64,000 bases of DNA, taken from assembly GCF_014230315.1 (NCBI RefSeq), contig NZ_JACLAW010000013.1:1-64000 (forward strand), in the 5' to 3' direction. Positions 27,296 to 36,348 of this stretch are shown here, one piece after another; the first letter of the stretch is position 1, and every line of letters begins with the position of its first letter. The stretch is from Novosphingobium flavum (lineage in GTDB: Bacteria > Pseudomonadota > Alphaproteobacteria > Sphingomonadales > Sphingomonadaceae). Below the pieces are notes generated by a model. It saw only the letters and a program-made list of their open reading frames with translations, ran no database searches and was not told the origin of the DNA. The translations under genes and the position numbers were made by a program.

Positions 27296-27802
27296 ATGGC
27301 AAACATACGCGAGGTGATCGGCGTCGAATGCGGCCTGCCGACAGCCTTGGAGGTGATGGGAGAGCGCTGGTCGTTCCTCATCCTGCGCGCGGCCTTTCAT
27401 CAGGTTTGCCATTTCGAGGAATTTCTCGCCGTGCTGGGCATTGCCCGCAACATCCTGTCCAACCGGCTAGCGCGGCTGGTCGAACATGGCATCCTGGCGC
27501 GCGAGCCGCAGCAGGACGATCGCCGCAAGATCGCCTACCGGCTCACGGCGAAGGGAACCGACCTGCTGCCCGCGCTGATCGCGCTGCGCCAGTGGGGTGA
27601 GCGGCACGGCCCCTGCGCTATGCCCAACCCGGTGCTGGTCGATCGGCGGGACTGCCTGCCGATCGCGCCGATCGCCATCCATGCCGCCGATGGCCGCGCG
27701 ATCAACTACGACGACCTGATCTGGATCGAGCGCGCCGATATCGGCCGGCCCGGCGCCGCCTGCGCCGTCCTGCCGGTGGCGAGCGATGCGGTCCTGACCT
27801 GA
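27296..27802 (+). CDS. HxlR-family winged-helix transcriptional regulator
   Basis: 168 residues from ATG 27296. The HxlR winged-helix domain covers residues about 10-105: LEVMGERWSFLILRAAF, FEEFLAVLGIARNILSNRLARLVEHGIL (recognition helix) and the wing RRKIAYRLTAKG. A C-terminal extension of about 60 residues is unusual for the roughly 110-residue core family and could sense a ligand. Target unknown. Confidence 0.88.
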   Translation: MANIREVIGVECGLPTALEVMGERWSFLILRAAFHQVCHFEEFLAVLGIARNILSNRLARLVEHGILAREPQQDDRRKIAYRLTAKGTDLLPALIALRQWGERHGPCAMPNPVLVDRRDCLPIAPIAIHAADGRAINYDDLIWIERADIGRPGAACAVLPVASDAVLT

Positions 27803-27840
27803 CGGCGCTGCGGGGCTGGTTTCGCAGGTCGGGGCAGGGC

Positions 27841-28578
27841 ATGGTCACGGCGATGAATCGCCCCGCCATCCTGCTGCTCGCCCCGCTCGCCGCGGCCCTG
27901 CTCACCGCCGCCGCTCCGGCCAAGCGCAAGGCCGCCCCGCCGCCGCCCCGGCCGCCAGTGGCCCTGCCTATGGGCGACACGGTGCGCGTTGCGATCGTCA
28001 CCGAAATGGGCACGATCGAGGCGGACCTCGATCACCTCCGTGCCCCGAAGACGGTCGAGAATTTCGTCCGCTATGTCGATGGCAAGCGGTTCGACGGGAT
28101 GACCTTCTACCGCGCGATGCACCTTGATTGGGGTGACCAGCCCAACGGCCTGATCCAGGGCGGGTGGAGCGGCGATCCGCGCAAGGTCCTGCCGCCGGTC
28201 ATCCACGAGCCGACCAGCCTGACCGGGATCAGCCACAAGGCCGGCGCCCTCTCCATGGCGCGTTTCGCGCCGGGCACGGCGACGTCGGATTTTTCGATCC
28301 TGCTGGCCGACCTGCCGCAGCTCGACGCCGATCCGAAGTCAGCCGATCCCGATCTTCAGGCGGGTTTTTCCGCTTTCGGCCATGTCGTCTCGGGGATGGA
28401 TGTGGTGCGCCGGATCTGGGACGCGCCCCGCTCGCCGACCAAGGGCGAGGGGACCCCGCTCAAGGGCCAGCTGCTCGAACCGGCGGTAAAGGTGCTGAGC
28501 GTGCGGCGCGTGGTGCTTCCCGCAGCTGCGCCGCTTTCTCCGCCCGCGCCCGTTTCGCCACCTCCGGCCGCTCCCTGA
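27841..28578 (+). CDS. Cyclophilin-type peptidyl-prolyl isomerase, secreted
   Basis: 245 residues from ATG 27841, or 241 from ATG 27853. A signal peptide (AILLLAPLAAALLTAAAPA) indicates periplasmic location. The cyclophilin fold is seen from VRVAIVTEMGTIEADLD onward: APKTVENFVRYV, FDGMTFYRAM (catalytic Arg), LIQGGWSGDP (Gln/Gly), and FGHVVSGMDVVRRI near the C-terminus. The usual SQFFI motif reads TSDFSILL, so it is a divergent member. The tail is Pro/Ala-rich. Confidence 0.87.
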   Translation: MVTAMNRPAILLLAPLAAALLTAAAPAKRKAAPPPPRPPVALPMGDTVRVAIVTEMGTIEADLDHLRAPKTVENFVRYVDGKRFDGMTFYRAMHLDWGDQPNGLIQGGWSGDPRKVLPPVIHEPTSLTGISHKAGALSMARFAPGTATSDFSILLADLPQLDADPKSADPDLQAGFSAFGHVVSGMDVVRRIWDAPRSPTKGEGTPLKGQLLEPAVKVLSVRRVVLPAAAPLSPPAPVSPPPAAP

Positions 28579-28697
28579 GTGCGCGGAGGCTGGGCGGCCA
28601 CGGCCACGCGGTTGTCGGCCGTCGAGGGACTCGGCGCGCTGCCGGATGGCTGGAATGTAGGGGGAGGCGCTGACCATAACGTCAGCGCGGCCGGAAC

Positions 28698-28862
28698 TTA
28701 CCCCGGCCAGTGCCACGCCCGGACCCAGCGATCGCGCTTGATCCGCCGGATCGGCGCGTTGCAATGTGCGCAATGGCCGACATAGTCTTCGCCGGCTTTC
28801 CTGACCCGCCGCCGATCCGGCTCGTGGTCGCAGAACATGCAGCGAATCCGCCCCCAGAACAT
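28698..28862 (-). CDS. Small zinc-ribbon-like protein
   Basis: 54 residues from ATG 28862. Two Cys pairs, CMFC near the N-terminus and CAHC in the middle (GHCAHCNAPIRR), with many Arg and Trp residues, suggest a small zinc-binding or rubredoxin-like knuckle. A basic C-terminal tail follows (RRIKRDRWVRAWHW). I do not recognise a named family. It precedes nothing on its strand and is convergent to the cyclophilin gene. Whether it is expressed is unproven. Confidence 0.55.
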   Translation of the reverse strand: MFWGRIRCMFCDHEPDRRRVRKAGEDYVGHCAHCNAPIRRIKRDRWVRAWHWPG

Positions 28863-28920
28863 AGCTCTGCCCCCCAGCCTGACTAACAGTATCACGCCGG
28901 GGTCGATTGCCCTAAGGCCG

Positions 28921-30429
28921 TCAGGCTCGCGGGGCTTGCCGGCGATAGCTCAGGGCCTCGGCAACGTGAACCCGGCCCACCGTTTCGGCCCCGGCCAGAT
29001 CGGCCACGGTCCGCGCCACCCGCAGCATCCTGACATAGCCCCGCGCCGACAGCCGCATCGCCTCGGCCGCCTGCAGCAGCAGCTTGCGGCCCGCCTCGTC
29101 GGGGGTGGCGAAGCGGTCGAGCAGGTCGCCGTCCAGCTCGGCATTGGTGCGCGCGCCGTGTCCTTCGAGCCGCGCGGTCTGCACCGCGCGGGCCCGGCCC
29201 ACGCGCTGCGCCACTTCGGCCGAGCCTTCGGCCGGGGCAGGCAGGGCAAGGTCCATCGCGCTGACCGGGTCTACCTCCACGTGGAGGTCGATCCGGTCAA
29301 GCAGCGGCCCGGAAACCCTGGACTGGTAGTCCGCCGCGCATTTGGGCGCGCGGCTGCAGCCCAGCGCCGGATCGCCGAGGTGGCCGCAGCGGCATGGGTT
29401 CATCGCCGCGACCAGCTGCACCCGCGCCGGAAAGGTGACATGGGCATTGGCCCGCGCCACCGAGACCTCGCCCGTCTCCAGCGGCTGGCGCAGCGAATCG
29501 AGCACGGCGCGCTGGAATTCGGGCAGCTCGTCAAGGAACAGCACGCCGAGGTGGGCCATGCTGACCTCGCCCGGCCGCACTTTCAGCCCGCCCCCGGTCA
29601 GCGCGGCCATGGAGGCGGAATGGTGCGGACTGCGGAACGGCCGGGCGCGGCTGATCCGCCCGTCCTCCAGCGTTCCGGCCACCGAGGCGACCATCGACAC
29701 CTCCAGCGCCTCGGGCGGGGTCAGTTCGGGCAGGATGCCCGGCAGGCAGGCCGCGAGCAGGCTCTTGCCGGCGCCGGGCGGGCCGCACATCAGCAGGTTG
29801 TGCCCCCCGGCGGCGGCGATCTCGAGCGCGCGCTTGGCGGTTTCCTGGCCCTTGACCTGCTTGAGGTCCGGCCCGCGCGGCCCCTCTCCGGCCTCGCCCG
29901 GCCGGGGCACGGGCAGAACGGTCTGGCCCTTGAGGTGGTTGAGCAGCGAGACGAGGTCGGGCGCGGCCAGCACGGCCACCCCGCTCGCCCAGCGCGCCTC
30001 GGCCCCCTGCGCGGCGGGGCAGATCAGCCCCTTGTCCTCGGCGCTGGCATGGATCGCGGCGAGCAGCACCCCCGGCGTCGCCACGATGCGCCCGTCGAGC
30101 GACAGTTCACCCACGGCGATGTGATCGGCCAGTTGCTCGGCATCGGTAACCCCCATGGCCGCCAGCAGGGCCAGCGCGATCGGCAGATCGTAGTGCGAGC
30201 CTTCCTTGGGCAGGTCGGCGGGGGAGAGGTTGATCGTGATCCGCTTGGGCGGCAGCGCGAGGCCGAGCGAGGACAGCGTGGCCTGGACCCGCTGGCGGCT
30301 CTCGTTCACCGCCTTGTCCGGCAGGCCGACGAGATGGAACCCCGGCATCCCCGGAGCGACCTGGCATTGCACTTCGACGCTACGGGCCTCCAGCCCGAGA
30401 TAGGCAACCGTCCGAACCAGCGCGACCAA
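28921..30429 (-). CDS. comM: ComM/YifB-family AAA+ ATPase (Mg-chelatase-like)
   Basis: 502 residues from TTG 30429 with a GGGGG site 6 bp upstream; the start MVALVRTVAYLGLEA matches the family start. The N-terminal Lon-like domain has HLVGLPDKAVNESRQRV and LSPADLPKEG. The AAA+ domain carries Walker A GPPGAGKSLLA, Walker B FLDELPEF, and a C-terminal sensor-2 region (RAVQTARLEG, RSYRRQAPR-like). ComM is a branch-migration helicase in natural transformation, and its homologues are widespread. Confidence 0.94.
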   Translation of the reverse strand: MVALVRTVAYLGLEARSVEVQCQVAPGMPGFHLVGLPDKAVNESRQRVQATLSSLGLALPPKRITINLSPADLPKEGSHYDLPIALALLAAMGVTDAEQLADHIAVGELSLDGRIVATPGVLLAAIHASAEDKGLICPAAQGAEARWASGVAVLAAPDLVSLLNHLKGQTVLPVPRPGEAGEGPRGPDLKQVKGQETAKRALEIAAAGGHNLLMCGPPGAGKSLLAACLPGILPELTPPEALEVSMVASVAGTLEDGRISRARPFRSPHHSASMAALTGGGLKVRPGEVSMAHLGVLFLDELPEFQRAVLDSLRQPLETGEVSVARANAHVTFPARVQLVAAMNPCRCGHLGDPALGCSRAPKCAADYQSRVSGPLLDRIDLHVEVDPVSAMDLALPAPAEGSAEVAQRVGRARAVQTARLEGHGARTNAELDGDLLDRFATPDEAGRKLLLQAAEAMRLSARGYVRMLRVARTVADLAGAETVGRVHVAEALSYRRQAPRA

Positions 30430-30494
30430 GCAAACCCCCGTACAAAACCTTATCTTTGTGTAGGGCTATGCGGCAGGTCCTGTCGAGGGGGTGA

Positions 30495-31733
30495 TCAAGG
30501 AAATGCCTGGATCGACGGCGCGATCGTGGCACCGCCGGTTGCCCGGCGCCGTCTGACCGCATTGGCCAGAATGGCGCACATGCCGAGGAGGCACGGGAAC
30601 GAGATTGACCAGATTTCACTGGGCTGGACGAACCCCCAAGGCGCGGCAGTCATGGAGGCTAGCGCGAAATTGGCTGCCGAAAGCCATGAGAGCGCGCCTA
30701 GCGCCACCATTTCGAGGCCGGAAATGTATTGCACCGCGACAGGGGCGATCAATGCCAGAGCTATCGCCATGAAGGTCAGGTCGTAGTCATAGTTGTAGGG
30801 GCTAACGAACATTGATGCGGCAATGGTGTATGAAAGAACCATGCGATCATCTTTGCACCGCCTGGAAAGGATGAAGATTGAGGCGAGCGCGAATAGTGCG
30901 ACCACAATCTGAAGTGCCATCGCCAAGCTGGCCCCCCATTCGAACCGATATGCCATGGCGTAGGCCGACGTCATGCGCCCAATCGGGAATTCGCCGTTCA
31001 TCAAACTGGCCGTGGAAGCCTCCGAACTGTCGCGGAAGGCCTCCCAGACCGGCGCGCCCAGAGCGATCGTGGCCACGATCATGGCCGCAATTGCAATGGC
31101 GATCGCCTGGCCGGTCGTTCGCCAGCGCCGGTCGATCAGCACCAGAAACGCGCAGGCTACGGCAAGATGGGGCTTGATGATCATTGCGCCAAGCGCAAGG
31201 CCTCCACGCCTGCCTCGCTCCAGATAGTTCTGGGCGAAAAGGCCGACAAGGCCGGCGGTCAGGAACCCATTCTGGCCGCAGCGCACATTGATCAGCATGG
31301 CAGGAATAGTGAGTGCCAGCGCGAAGGCTGAGTAACGCCCCGCCAACTTGTAGACGGCCAGGCAGTACAGGCAAAAGGTCAGGCCGGTGAACGCCCCATA
31401 CGAAAGTGCGTGCGGGAGTGTCGCAAAGGCTTCGACAACGGCAGTGAAGGGGGGCGGGTAGGCCCAAGGCATGAACTGCCAGTCGTGGAAATGCGCAAGC
31501 TGTGCCTGCCGAAGGCACTCCCATTCGTAAGCACATTCGACTTTGCCGTTCAGGGCGAGTTGGCCCACGACGTAGAAATCCTGAAAATCGGTGACGCCCA
31601 TCACGCGAACGAAATTGGGGTGGGAGAGCAGCCACGCATTTGCGGCGATGCACAGTAACATCGAGGCGATGACGAGGGGGGCGAACAGCCGGTTCGAGGT
31701 CAGCCCGGCAACCAGCGGTGAACGAGGCTTCAT
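30495..31733 (-). CDS. GT87-like (DUF2029) membrane protein
   Basis: 412 residues from ATG 31733, preceded by a GGGGAAAG site. There are about ten hydrophobic spans. The first periplasmic loop has the family's DFQDFYVVGQLALNG and YPPPFTAVVEAFA; a later loop has MIIKPHLAVACAFL. These match GT87 polyprenyl-linked mannosyl/arabinosyl transferase-like proteins, which use lipid-linked sugar donors. Its GC content is clearly below the neighbours (sampled lines give about 55-60%), suggesting horizontal acquisition. Function beyond the family is unknown. Confidence 0.75.
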   Translation of the reverse strand: MKPRSPLVAGLTSNRLFAPLVIASMLLCIAANAWLLSHPNFVRVMGVTDFQDFYVVGQLALNGKVECAYEWECLRQAQLAHFHDWQFMPWAYPPPFTAVVEAFATLPHALSYGAFTGLTFCLYCLAVYKLAGRYSAFALALTIPAMLINVRCGQNGFLTAGLVGLFAQNYLERGRRGGLALGAMIIKPHLAVACAFLVLIDRRWRTTGQAIAIAIAAMIVATIALGAPVWEAFRDSSEASTASLMNGEFPIGRMTSAYAMAYRFEWGASLAMALQIVVALFALASIFILSRRCKDDRMVLSYTIAASMFVSPYNYDYDLTFMAIALALIAPVAVQYISGLEMVALGALSWLSAANFALASMTAAPWGFVQPSEIWSISFPCLLGMCAILANAVRRRRATGGATIAPSIQAFP

Positions 31734-32021
31734 GCTTTCCCCTGCCAGAGCCGATATTGAGCCGAAGCGGCTATTGCGCCGAAATTCGGTAAAGACAGCT
31801 GGGCGCCAAAATGAATGAAACAATTTGGCGAAGCAAGAAATCCGTCCGAGCATGAATATATGCTCATTATTCAAACTGAGTTGTCGCCGCGTGCGACCGA
31901 AGGTCTGGAAGGGCCGTTGCTTGATTGCGGCGCGGAAGGCGTCGCCGCAGCCTCTCGGTTAAGACAATCTTCACGCTCCCCGTGAGGCCGCTGGTAGCAT
32001 TCCGGCGGGCATCCTGCGGCC

Positions 32022-32732
32022 ATGCGTCCCCCCGCTCGCCTCGCTCCCGTTCTGCTGGCCGCCCTGCTCGCTGCCTTGCCGCGCCCCGCGCTGGCCGGGC
32101 AGGCGGTGACGGTCACGGTGATCGAGGAGGTCGTCGAGGAAGCAGTCCCGGCAGTCGGCGGCGAGGGCGGTTCCGATCGCTTCGTCGCCGCTGCCGCCCG
32201 CGCCCCCAATCCGCGCGGGATCGCCGCCTTTGGCCCGTTCCGGGTGCTGGACGACAATCGGGCTGCGCTCGTCGACGCGACCGACGAGCGCAGCCCGGCG
32301 GCTTTCGCGGCCATGCTGAAGGCCCATCCCGGCATCCGCCTGCTCGAACTGGTCGAATGTCCGGGCACGGACGATGACCGCGCCAACCTCGCGCTCGGGC
32401 GGATGATCCACGCCAGGGGCCTGTCGACTCACGTGCCCGATGGCGGTTCGGTCCGCTCGGGCGCGGTCGAGCTGTTCCTCGCCGGGGTCACGCACAAGGC
32501 CGAGCCGGGCGCCGAGTTCGCCGTCCACTCCTGGGCCGACGAGGATGGTCACGAACCTTCGGACTTCCCGATGAGCGCGCCCGAAAACCGGATCTATCTC
32601 GACTACTACCGAGAAATGGGCATGAGCGCGGCCGAGGCGCGGGCCTTCTATGACATGACCAATTCGGTCCCCAACGCCCAGGCCCGCTGGCTCAGCGCCG
32701 GGCAGATGGCCCAGTGGGTGCGTTACAACTGA
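32022..32732 (+). CDS. Periplasmic ClpP/crotonase-fold protein, COG3904-like
   Basis: 236 residues. A signal peptide ends at ALAGQA. The mature protein has the layout of COG3904-type predicted periplasmic proteins: a strand region (FGPFRVLDDNRAAL), a helix (RANLALGRMIHARGLS), then GGSVRSGAVELFLAG with Ser146 where these proteins usually have a Ser-containing ACxSAC segment, and AEFAVHSW with His169. The usual Cys residues are absent. Enzyme activity is not established. Confidence 0.6.
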   Translation: MRPPARLAPVLLAALLAALPRPALAGQAVTVTVIEEVVEEAVPAVGGEGGSDRFVAAAARAPNPRGIAAFGPFRVLDDNRAALVDATDERSPAAFAAMLKAHPGIRLLELVECPGTDDDRANLALGRMIHARGLSTHVPDGGSVRSGAVELFLAGVTHKAEPGAEFAVHSWADEDGHEPSDFPMSAPENRIYLDYYREMGMSAAEARAFYDMTNSVPNAQARWLSAGQMAQWVRYN

Positions 32733-32836
32733 GTCTTGTGCGTTGACCGGTCCCGCCTGACGGCGTGACCTCGCGCCACCCACCAACAAGAGACTCGCCG
32801 CAAGCCCTTCGCGGAGGCGAGGGACGCACTAACCCA

Positions 32837-32865
32837 TTGACTCGAATCTCCGTCTCGCTTAACGG
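32837..32865 (+). promoter_or_regulatory. rpmH promoter with two GANTC sites
   Basis: TTGACT (32837-32842), 17-bp spacer, TAACGG (32860-32865). GACTC (32839-32843) and GAATC (32844-32848) overlap the -35 and the start of the spacer. The same -35/-10 and leader sequence occur at rpmJ. Confidence 0.75.
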
Positions 32866-32928
32866 CGCCCTTCCAGTTTCAGCTGCCTTCGCGGGCGGCC
32901 TGTTTGTTATCGTATCAGAGGTTTCATC

Positions 32929-33063
32929 ATGAAGCGCACCTTCCAGCCCAGCCGCCTCGTTCGCGCGCGCCGCCACGGCTTCCGTGCCCGCACCGCCACC
33001 GTCGGCGGCCGCAAGGTTCTCGCTGCTCGCCGCGCTCGCGGCCGCAAGAAGCTCTCGGCCTGA
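32929..33063 (+). CDS. rpmH: Large ribosomal subunit protein bL34
   Basis: 44 residues, [18 protein letters not shown] at the start and [11 protein letters not shown] at the end. It is the first gene of the conserved rpmH-rnpA-yidD-yidC-yihA cluster, which is often near the replication origin. Confidence 0.98.
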   Translation: MKRTFQPSRLVRARRHGFRARTATVGGRKVLAARRARGRKKLSA

Positions 33064-33107
33064 TCGGTCGGGTGTTCCTCCGGCTCGTGCCGGGGGTTCG
33101 CGGATCC

Positions 33108-33170
33108 GGCCCGCTTTCCCTGCCCATGCATCCCGATGCGATTCGGGTGACTGGGCAGGGAAAGCGGGCC
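33108..33170. repeat. 19-bp perfect inverted repeat between rpmH and rnpA
   Basis: The left arm at 33108-33126 and the right arm at 33152-33170 are perfect inverted repeats that begin GGCCCGCTTTCCC and end in its complement. The 25-nt loop contains its own small CCCGA/TCGGG stem. No T-run follows, so it is not a typical terminator; it could set rpmH/rnpA mRNA processing or stability. Confidence 0.8.
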
Positions 33171-33207
33171 GAACCCGTTTCTGCGCCTGTGACCTGAATT
33201 GCCTTCG

Positions 33208-33594
33208 ATGACCAAGCCGCAAGTTCTCACCCGGCGCGCCGATTTCCTCAGCGCCAATCGCGGCACCCGCGTTGCCCGGCCGGGCTTCGTCCTGCTCATC
33301 CGGGCGAACGAGACCGGCGCCCAGCGCTTCGGCATCACCGTCACCAAGAAAATCGGCAATGCCGTCGTCCGCAACCGGATGAAGCGCCGTTTCCGCGCCC
33401 TGCTGCGTGAGATCCTGCCCGAGGCGGGGCTGGCGGGCACCGATCACGTGCTGATCGGCCGCGAAGGCGGGATCGAGCGTGATTTCGCCCTGCTGCGCGA
33501 GGAGCTGCTGGCCGCGCTGGCCCGCGCGGGGGCGGGCAAGGGCGATCCGCCGCGGAAACGCCGCCCGGAAGGGAAGGGCGGGCCGCGGCGATGA
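33208..33594 (+). CDS. rnpA: Ribonuclease P protein component
   Basis: 128 residues from ATG 33208; a TTG at 33199 would add three residues. The RNR signature [23 protein letters not shown] is complete. It assists the RNase P RNA in 5' maturation of tRNA. The tail is Lys/Arg-rich. It overlaps yidD by 4 bp (ATGA). Confidence 0.96.
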   Translation: MTKPQVLTRRADFLSANRGTRVARPGFVLLIRANETGAQRFGITVTKKIGNAVVRNRMKRRFRALLREILPEAGLAGTDHVLIGREGGIERDFALLREELLAALARAGAGKGDPPRKRRPEGKGGPRR

Positions 33595-33800
33595 AGCGTC
33601 TGCTGATTCTCGTCGCCCGCGCCTGGCAACTTGGCCCTTCGCGGGTTCTTCCGCCCACTTGCCGTTATGCCCCGTCGTGCTCGCAATATGCGATCGAGGC
33701 GCTTGAAAAATACGGTGCGATTAAGGGTGGCTGGCTGGCGCTTAAGCGTCTATTGCGCTGCCACCCTTGGGGCGGGCACGGCTATGATCCGGTGCCGTAA
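33591..33800 (+). CDS. yidD: Membrane protein insertion efficiency factor YidD
   Basis: 69 residues. The family's Cys-containing motif [21 protein letters not shown] and [17 protein letters not shown] are present. YidD is a small membrane-associated protein that helps YidC-dependent insertion. It lies between rnpA and yidC in the standard order. Confidence 0.96.
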   Translation: MKRLLILVARAWQLGPSRVLPPTCRYAPSCSQYAIEALEKYGAIKGGWLALKRLLRCHPWGGHGYDPVP

Positions 33801-33842
33801 AGCGGCCCCGGCACTTGATGAAGAAAGACTTCGGGGACCTTC

Positions 33843-35615
33843 GTGGACAATCAGCGTAACCTGATACTGGCAGTTCTGCTGACCATCCTGCTCATCTTCG
33901 GCTGGGATACCGGCATGAAGTATCTGTACCCCGAGGCGAGCAAGCCCCGCCCGGCGGCCAGCGCTCCGGCTGCGCCCGGATCGGTCTCGGCCGATCCGGC
34001 GAGCGGCAAGCCGACGCGAGAGGGCGGGCTGACCAACGCGGCTGACCAGGCGCTCGAAGCGCGCGACCTGGCGACGGCGCTGAGCCCGGCCGGCCGCGTG
34101 GCCATCGCCGCGCCCGGCCTGTCGGGCTCGATCAACCTGACCGGCGCCCTGCTCGACGATCTCGTCACCAACCGCCACACCGCCACCTCGGACAAGAACA
34201 GCGGCGCCAACCGCGTGTTTTCGCCTGCCGGCACCCCGGCGCAGCACTATGCCCAGCTTGGCTGGTCCGGCCAGGGGGTGAACCTGCCCAATGCCCGCAC
34301 CGTCTGGGCCGCGCCGCAGGGCGCGAAGCTCACGCCGCAGACCCCGGTCACCCTGACCTGGAACAGCGGGGCGGGCCAGACCTTCACGATCACCTATGCG
34401 ATCGACGAGGATTACCTGATCACTGCGAAGCAGACCGTGGCCAATGCCGCCCCGGCGCCGATCAAGGTCCAGCCGATCGCCCAGCTCAACCGCACGGACA
34501 AGACCGCCTCGGTCTCGACCTGGACCCTGCACTCGGGCCCCTTCGGTGCCTTTGACGGCTCGGTTTCGTTCAAGCCCAACTACAAGGACGTGCTGGAAGC
34601 CCAGACCGTCACCAACGAGGGCAAGCCCGATTGGGTCGGCTTCACCGACATCTACTGGATGAGCGTGCTGGTTCCCGGCCAGAACGCGCAGGGCTCGGAC
34701 TTCCGCGCGATCGGCAATGGCATCTATCTGGCTGACCTGTTCTACCAGCCGGTCGACGTCGCCCCCGGCCAGCAGGTGACGACCGAGACCCGCCTCTTCG
34801 CCGGCGCCAAGGAGTCGAGCGTGCTCGACCGTTACGAGGAAGCCGGGCTCGCCAAGTTCGGTCACTCGATCGACTGGGGCTGGTTCTTCTGGTTCGAAAA
34901 GCCGATCTTCTGGCTGCTCAAGGCCCTGTTCAAGACCGTGGGCAACTTCGGCGCCGCCATCATTCTGCTCACCCTGATCGTGCGCGGGATCATGTTCCCG
35001 GTCGCCCAGCGCCAGTTCAAGTCGATGGCCTCGATGCGCGCGATCCAGCCGAAGATGAAGGTGCTGCAGGAACGCTACAAGGAGGACAAGCAGAAGCTTC
35101 AAGAGGAGACCATGAAGCTCTACCGCGAGGAGGGGGTCAACCCGCTCGCGGGCTGCCTGCCGATCTTCCTCCAGATCCCGGTGTTCTTCGCGCTCTACAA
35201 GGTGCTGACCCTCGCCGTCGAAATGCGCCACCAGCCCTTCGCGCTGTGGATTCACGATCTTTCCGCGCCCGATCCGCTGCACGTCCTCAACCTGTTCGGC
35301 TTGCTGCCGTTCACCCCGCCGGGCTTCCTTGCCATCGGCATTCTCGCCCTGCTGCTCGGCTTTACCATGTGGCTGCAGTTCAAGCTCAACCCGGCGAGCC
35401 CCGATCCGGTCCAGCAGCAGGTCTTCGCCTTCATGCCGTGGATGATGATGTTCGTCATGGCGCCCTTCGCGGCCGGCCTGCTGATCTACTGGATCACCTC
35501 GAACCTGCTCACCATCGCCCAGCAGAAGTTCCTCTATGCGCGGCACCCGCAGCTCAAGGCGATGGTCGACAAGGAACGGGCGGACGTAGCCGCCGCGTCC
35601 AAGCGCGCCAAGTGA
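33843..35615 (+). CDS. yidC: Membrane protein insertase YidC
   Basis: 590 residues from GTG 33843. One N-terminal span (LILAVLLTILLIFGWD) leads to a large periplasmic domain and then the conserved core of about five spans. Core pieces are GNFGAAIILLTLIVRGIMFP, the cytoplasmic loop MKVLQERYKEDKQKLQEE, and LAGCLPIFLQIPVFFALYKVL. It inserts inner-membrane proteins alone or with SecYEG. It overlaps yihA by 4 bp (GTGA). Confidence 0.97.
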   Translation: MDNQRNLILAVLLTILLIFGWDTGMKYLYPEASKPRPAASAPAAPGSVSADPASGKPTREGGLTNAADQALEARDLATALSPAGRVAIAAPGLSGSINLTGALLDDLVTNRHTATSDKNSGANRVFSPAGTPAQHYAQLGWSGQGVNLPNARTVWAAPQGAKLTPQTPVTLTWNSGAGQTFTITYAIDEDYLITAKQTVANAAPAPIKVQPIAQLNRTDKTASVSTWTLHSGPFGAFDGSVSFKPNYKDVLEAQTVTNEGKPDWVGFTDIYWMSVLVPGQNAQGSDFRAIGNGIYLADLFYQPVDVAPGQQVTTETRLFAGAKESSVLDRYEEAGLAKFGHSIDWGWFFWFEKPIFWLLKALFKTVGNFGAAIILLTLIVRGIMFPVAQRQFKSMASMRAIQPKMKVLQERYKEDKQKLQEETMKLYREEGVNPLAGCLPIFLQIPVFFALYKVLTLAVEMRHQPFALWIHDLSAPDPLHVLNLFGLLPFTPPGFLAIGILALLLGFTMWLQFKLNPASPDPVQQQVFAFMPWMMMFVMAPFAAGLLIYWITSNLLTIAQQKFLYARHPQLKAMVDKERADVAAASKRAK

Positions 35616-36259
35616 ACGACCAGTCTGACCGCGACGAGCTGATCGAGCGCGCCCGGAAGCTTTTTTCCGGGCGCGTCGACTTCCTGTTGTCCGCCCCTGC
35701 GCTCAAGTTCCTGCCCGAGCCGACCGTGCCCGAGGTCGCCTTCGCCGGGCGCTCCAACGTCGGCAAGTCGTCGCTGCTCAATGCCCTGACCGGGCGCAAG
35801 TCCCTGGCCCGCGCCTCGGTCACTCCCGGCCGCACGCAGGAGCTGAACTTCTTCGAGGTGGGCGATCCGCTGTCCTTCCGGCTGGTCGACATGCCGGGCT
35901 ACGGCTTCGCCAAGGCGCCGCCCGCCGTGGTCGAGAAATGGCGCCGGCTGGTGCGCGATTTCCTGCGCGGGCGGGTCGTCCTGCGCCGCACGCTGCTGCT
36001 GGTCGACGCGCGCCACGGCATCAAGCCGGTCGACGACGACATGATGAAGATGCTCGACGAGGCCGCCGTGGGCTACCGCGTGGTCCTGACCAAGGCCGAC
36101 AAGATCAAGGCCAGCGAACTCGCCGAAGTCACCGCCCGGACCGAGGCCGAGGCCCGCAAGCACATCGCCGCGCACCCGCAGGTGCTGGTCACCTCGGCGG
36201 AACTGAAGATGGGCATAGACGACCTGCGTGCCGCCGTGCTGGAAGACGCGCTGATCTGA
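35612..36259 (+). CDS. yihA: Ribosome biogenesis GTP-binding protein YihA/YsxC
   Basis: 215 residues from GTG 35612. GTPase motifs: G1 GRSNVGKSS, G3 DMPGYG, G4 TKADK and a family-specific FLPEPTVPEVAFAGRSN. It helps assemble the large ribosomal subunit. Translation is coupled to yidC. It closes the rpmH cluster. Confidence 0.96.
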   Translation: MNDQSDRDELIERARKLFSGRVDFLLSAPALKFLPEPTVPEVAFAGRSNVGKSSLLNALTGRKSLARASVTPGRTQELNFFEVGDPLSFRLVDMPGYGFAKAPPAVVEKWRRLVRDFLRGRVVLRRTLLLVDARHGIKPVDDDMMKMLDEAAVGYRVVLTKADKIKASELAEVTARTEAEARKHIAAHPQVLVTSAELKMGIDDLRAAVLEDALI

Positions 36260-36348
36260 TTTCCCCCGCCGCTGCCCCGGCGCACGGGGCTGCGACACGG
36301 GCTTGTTCAGTCTCGACAGGCTGGGCGTGAACGCATAGCCTCGCGCTC

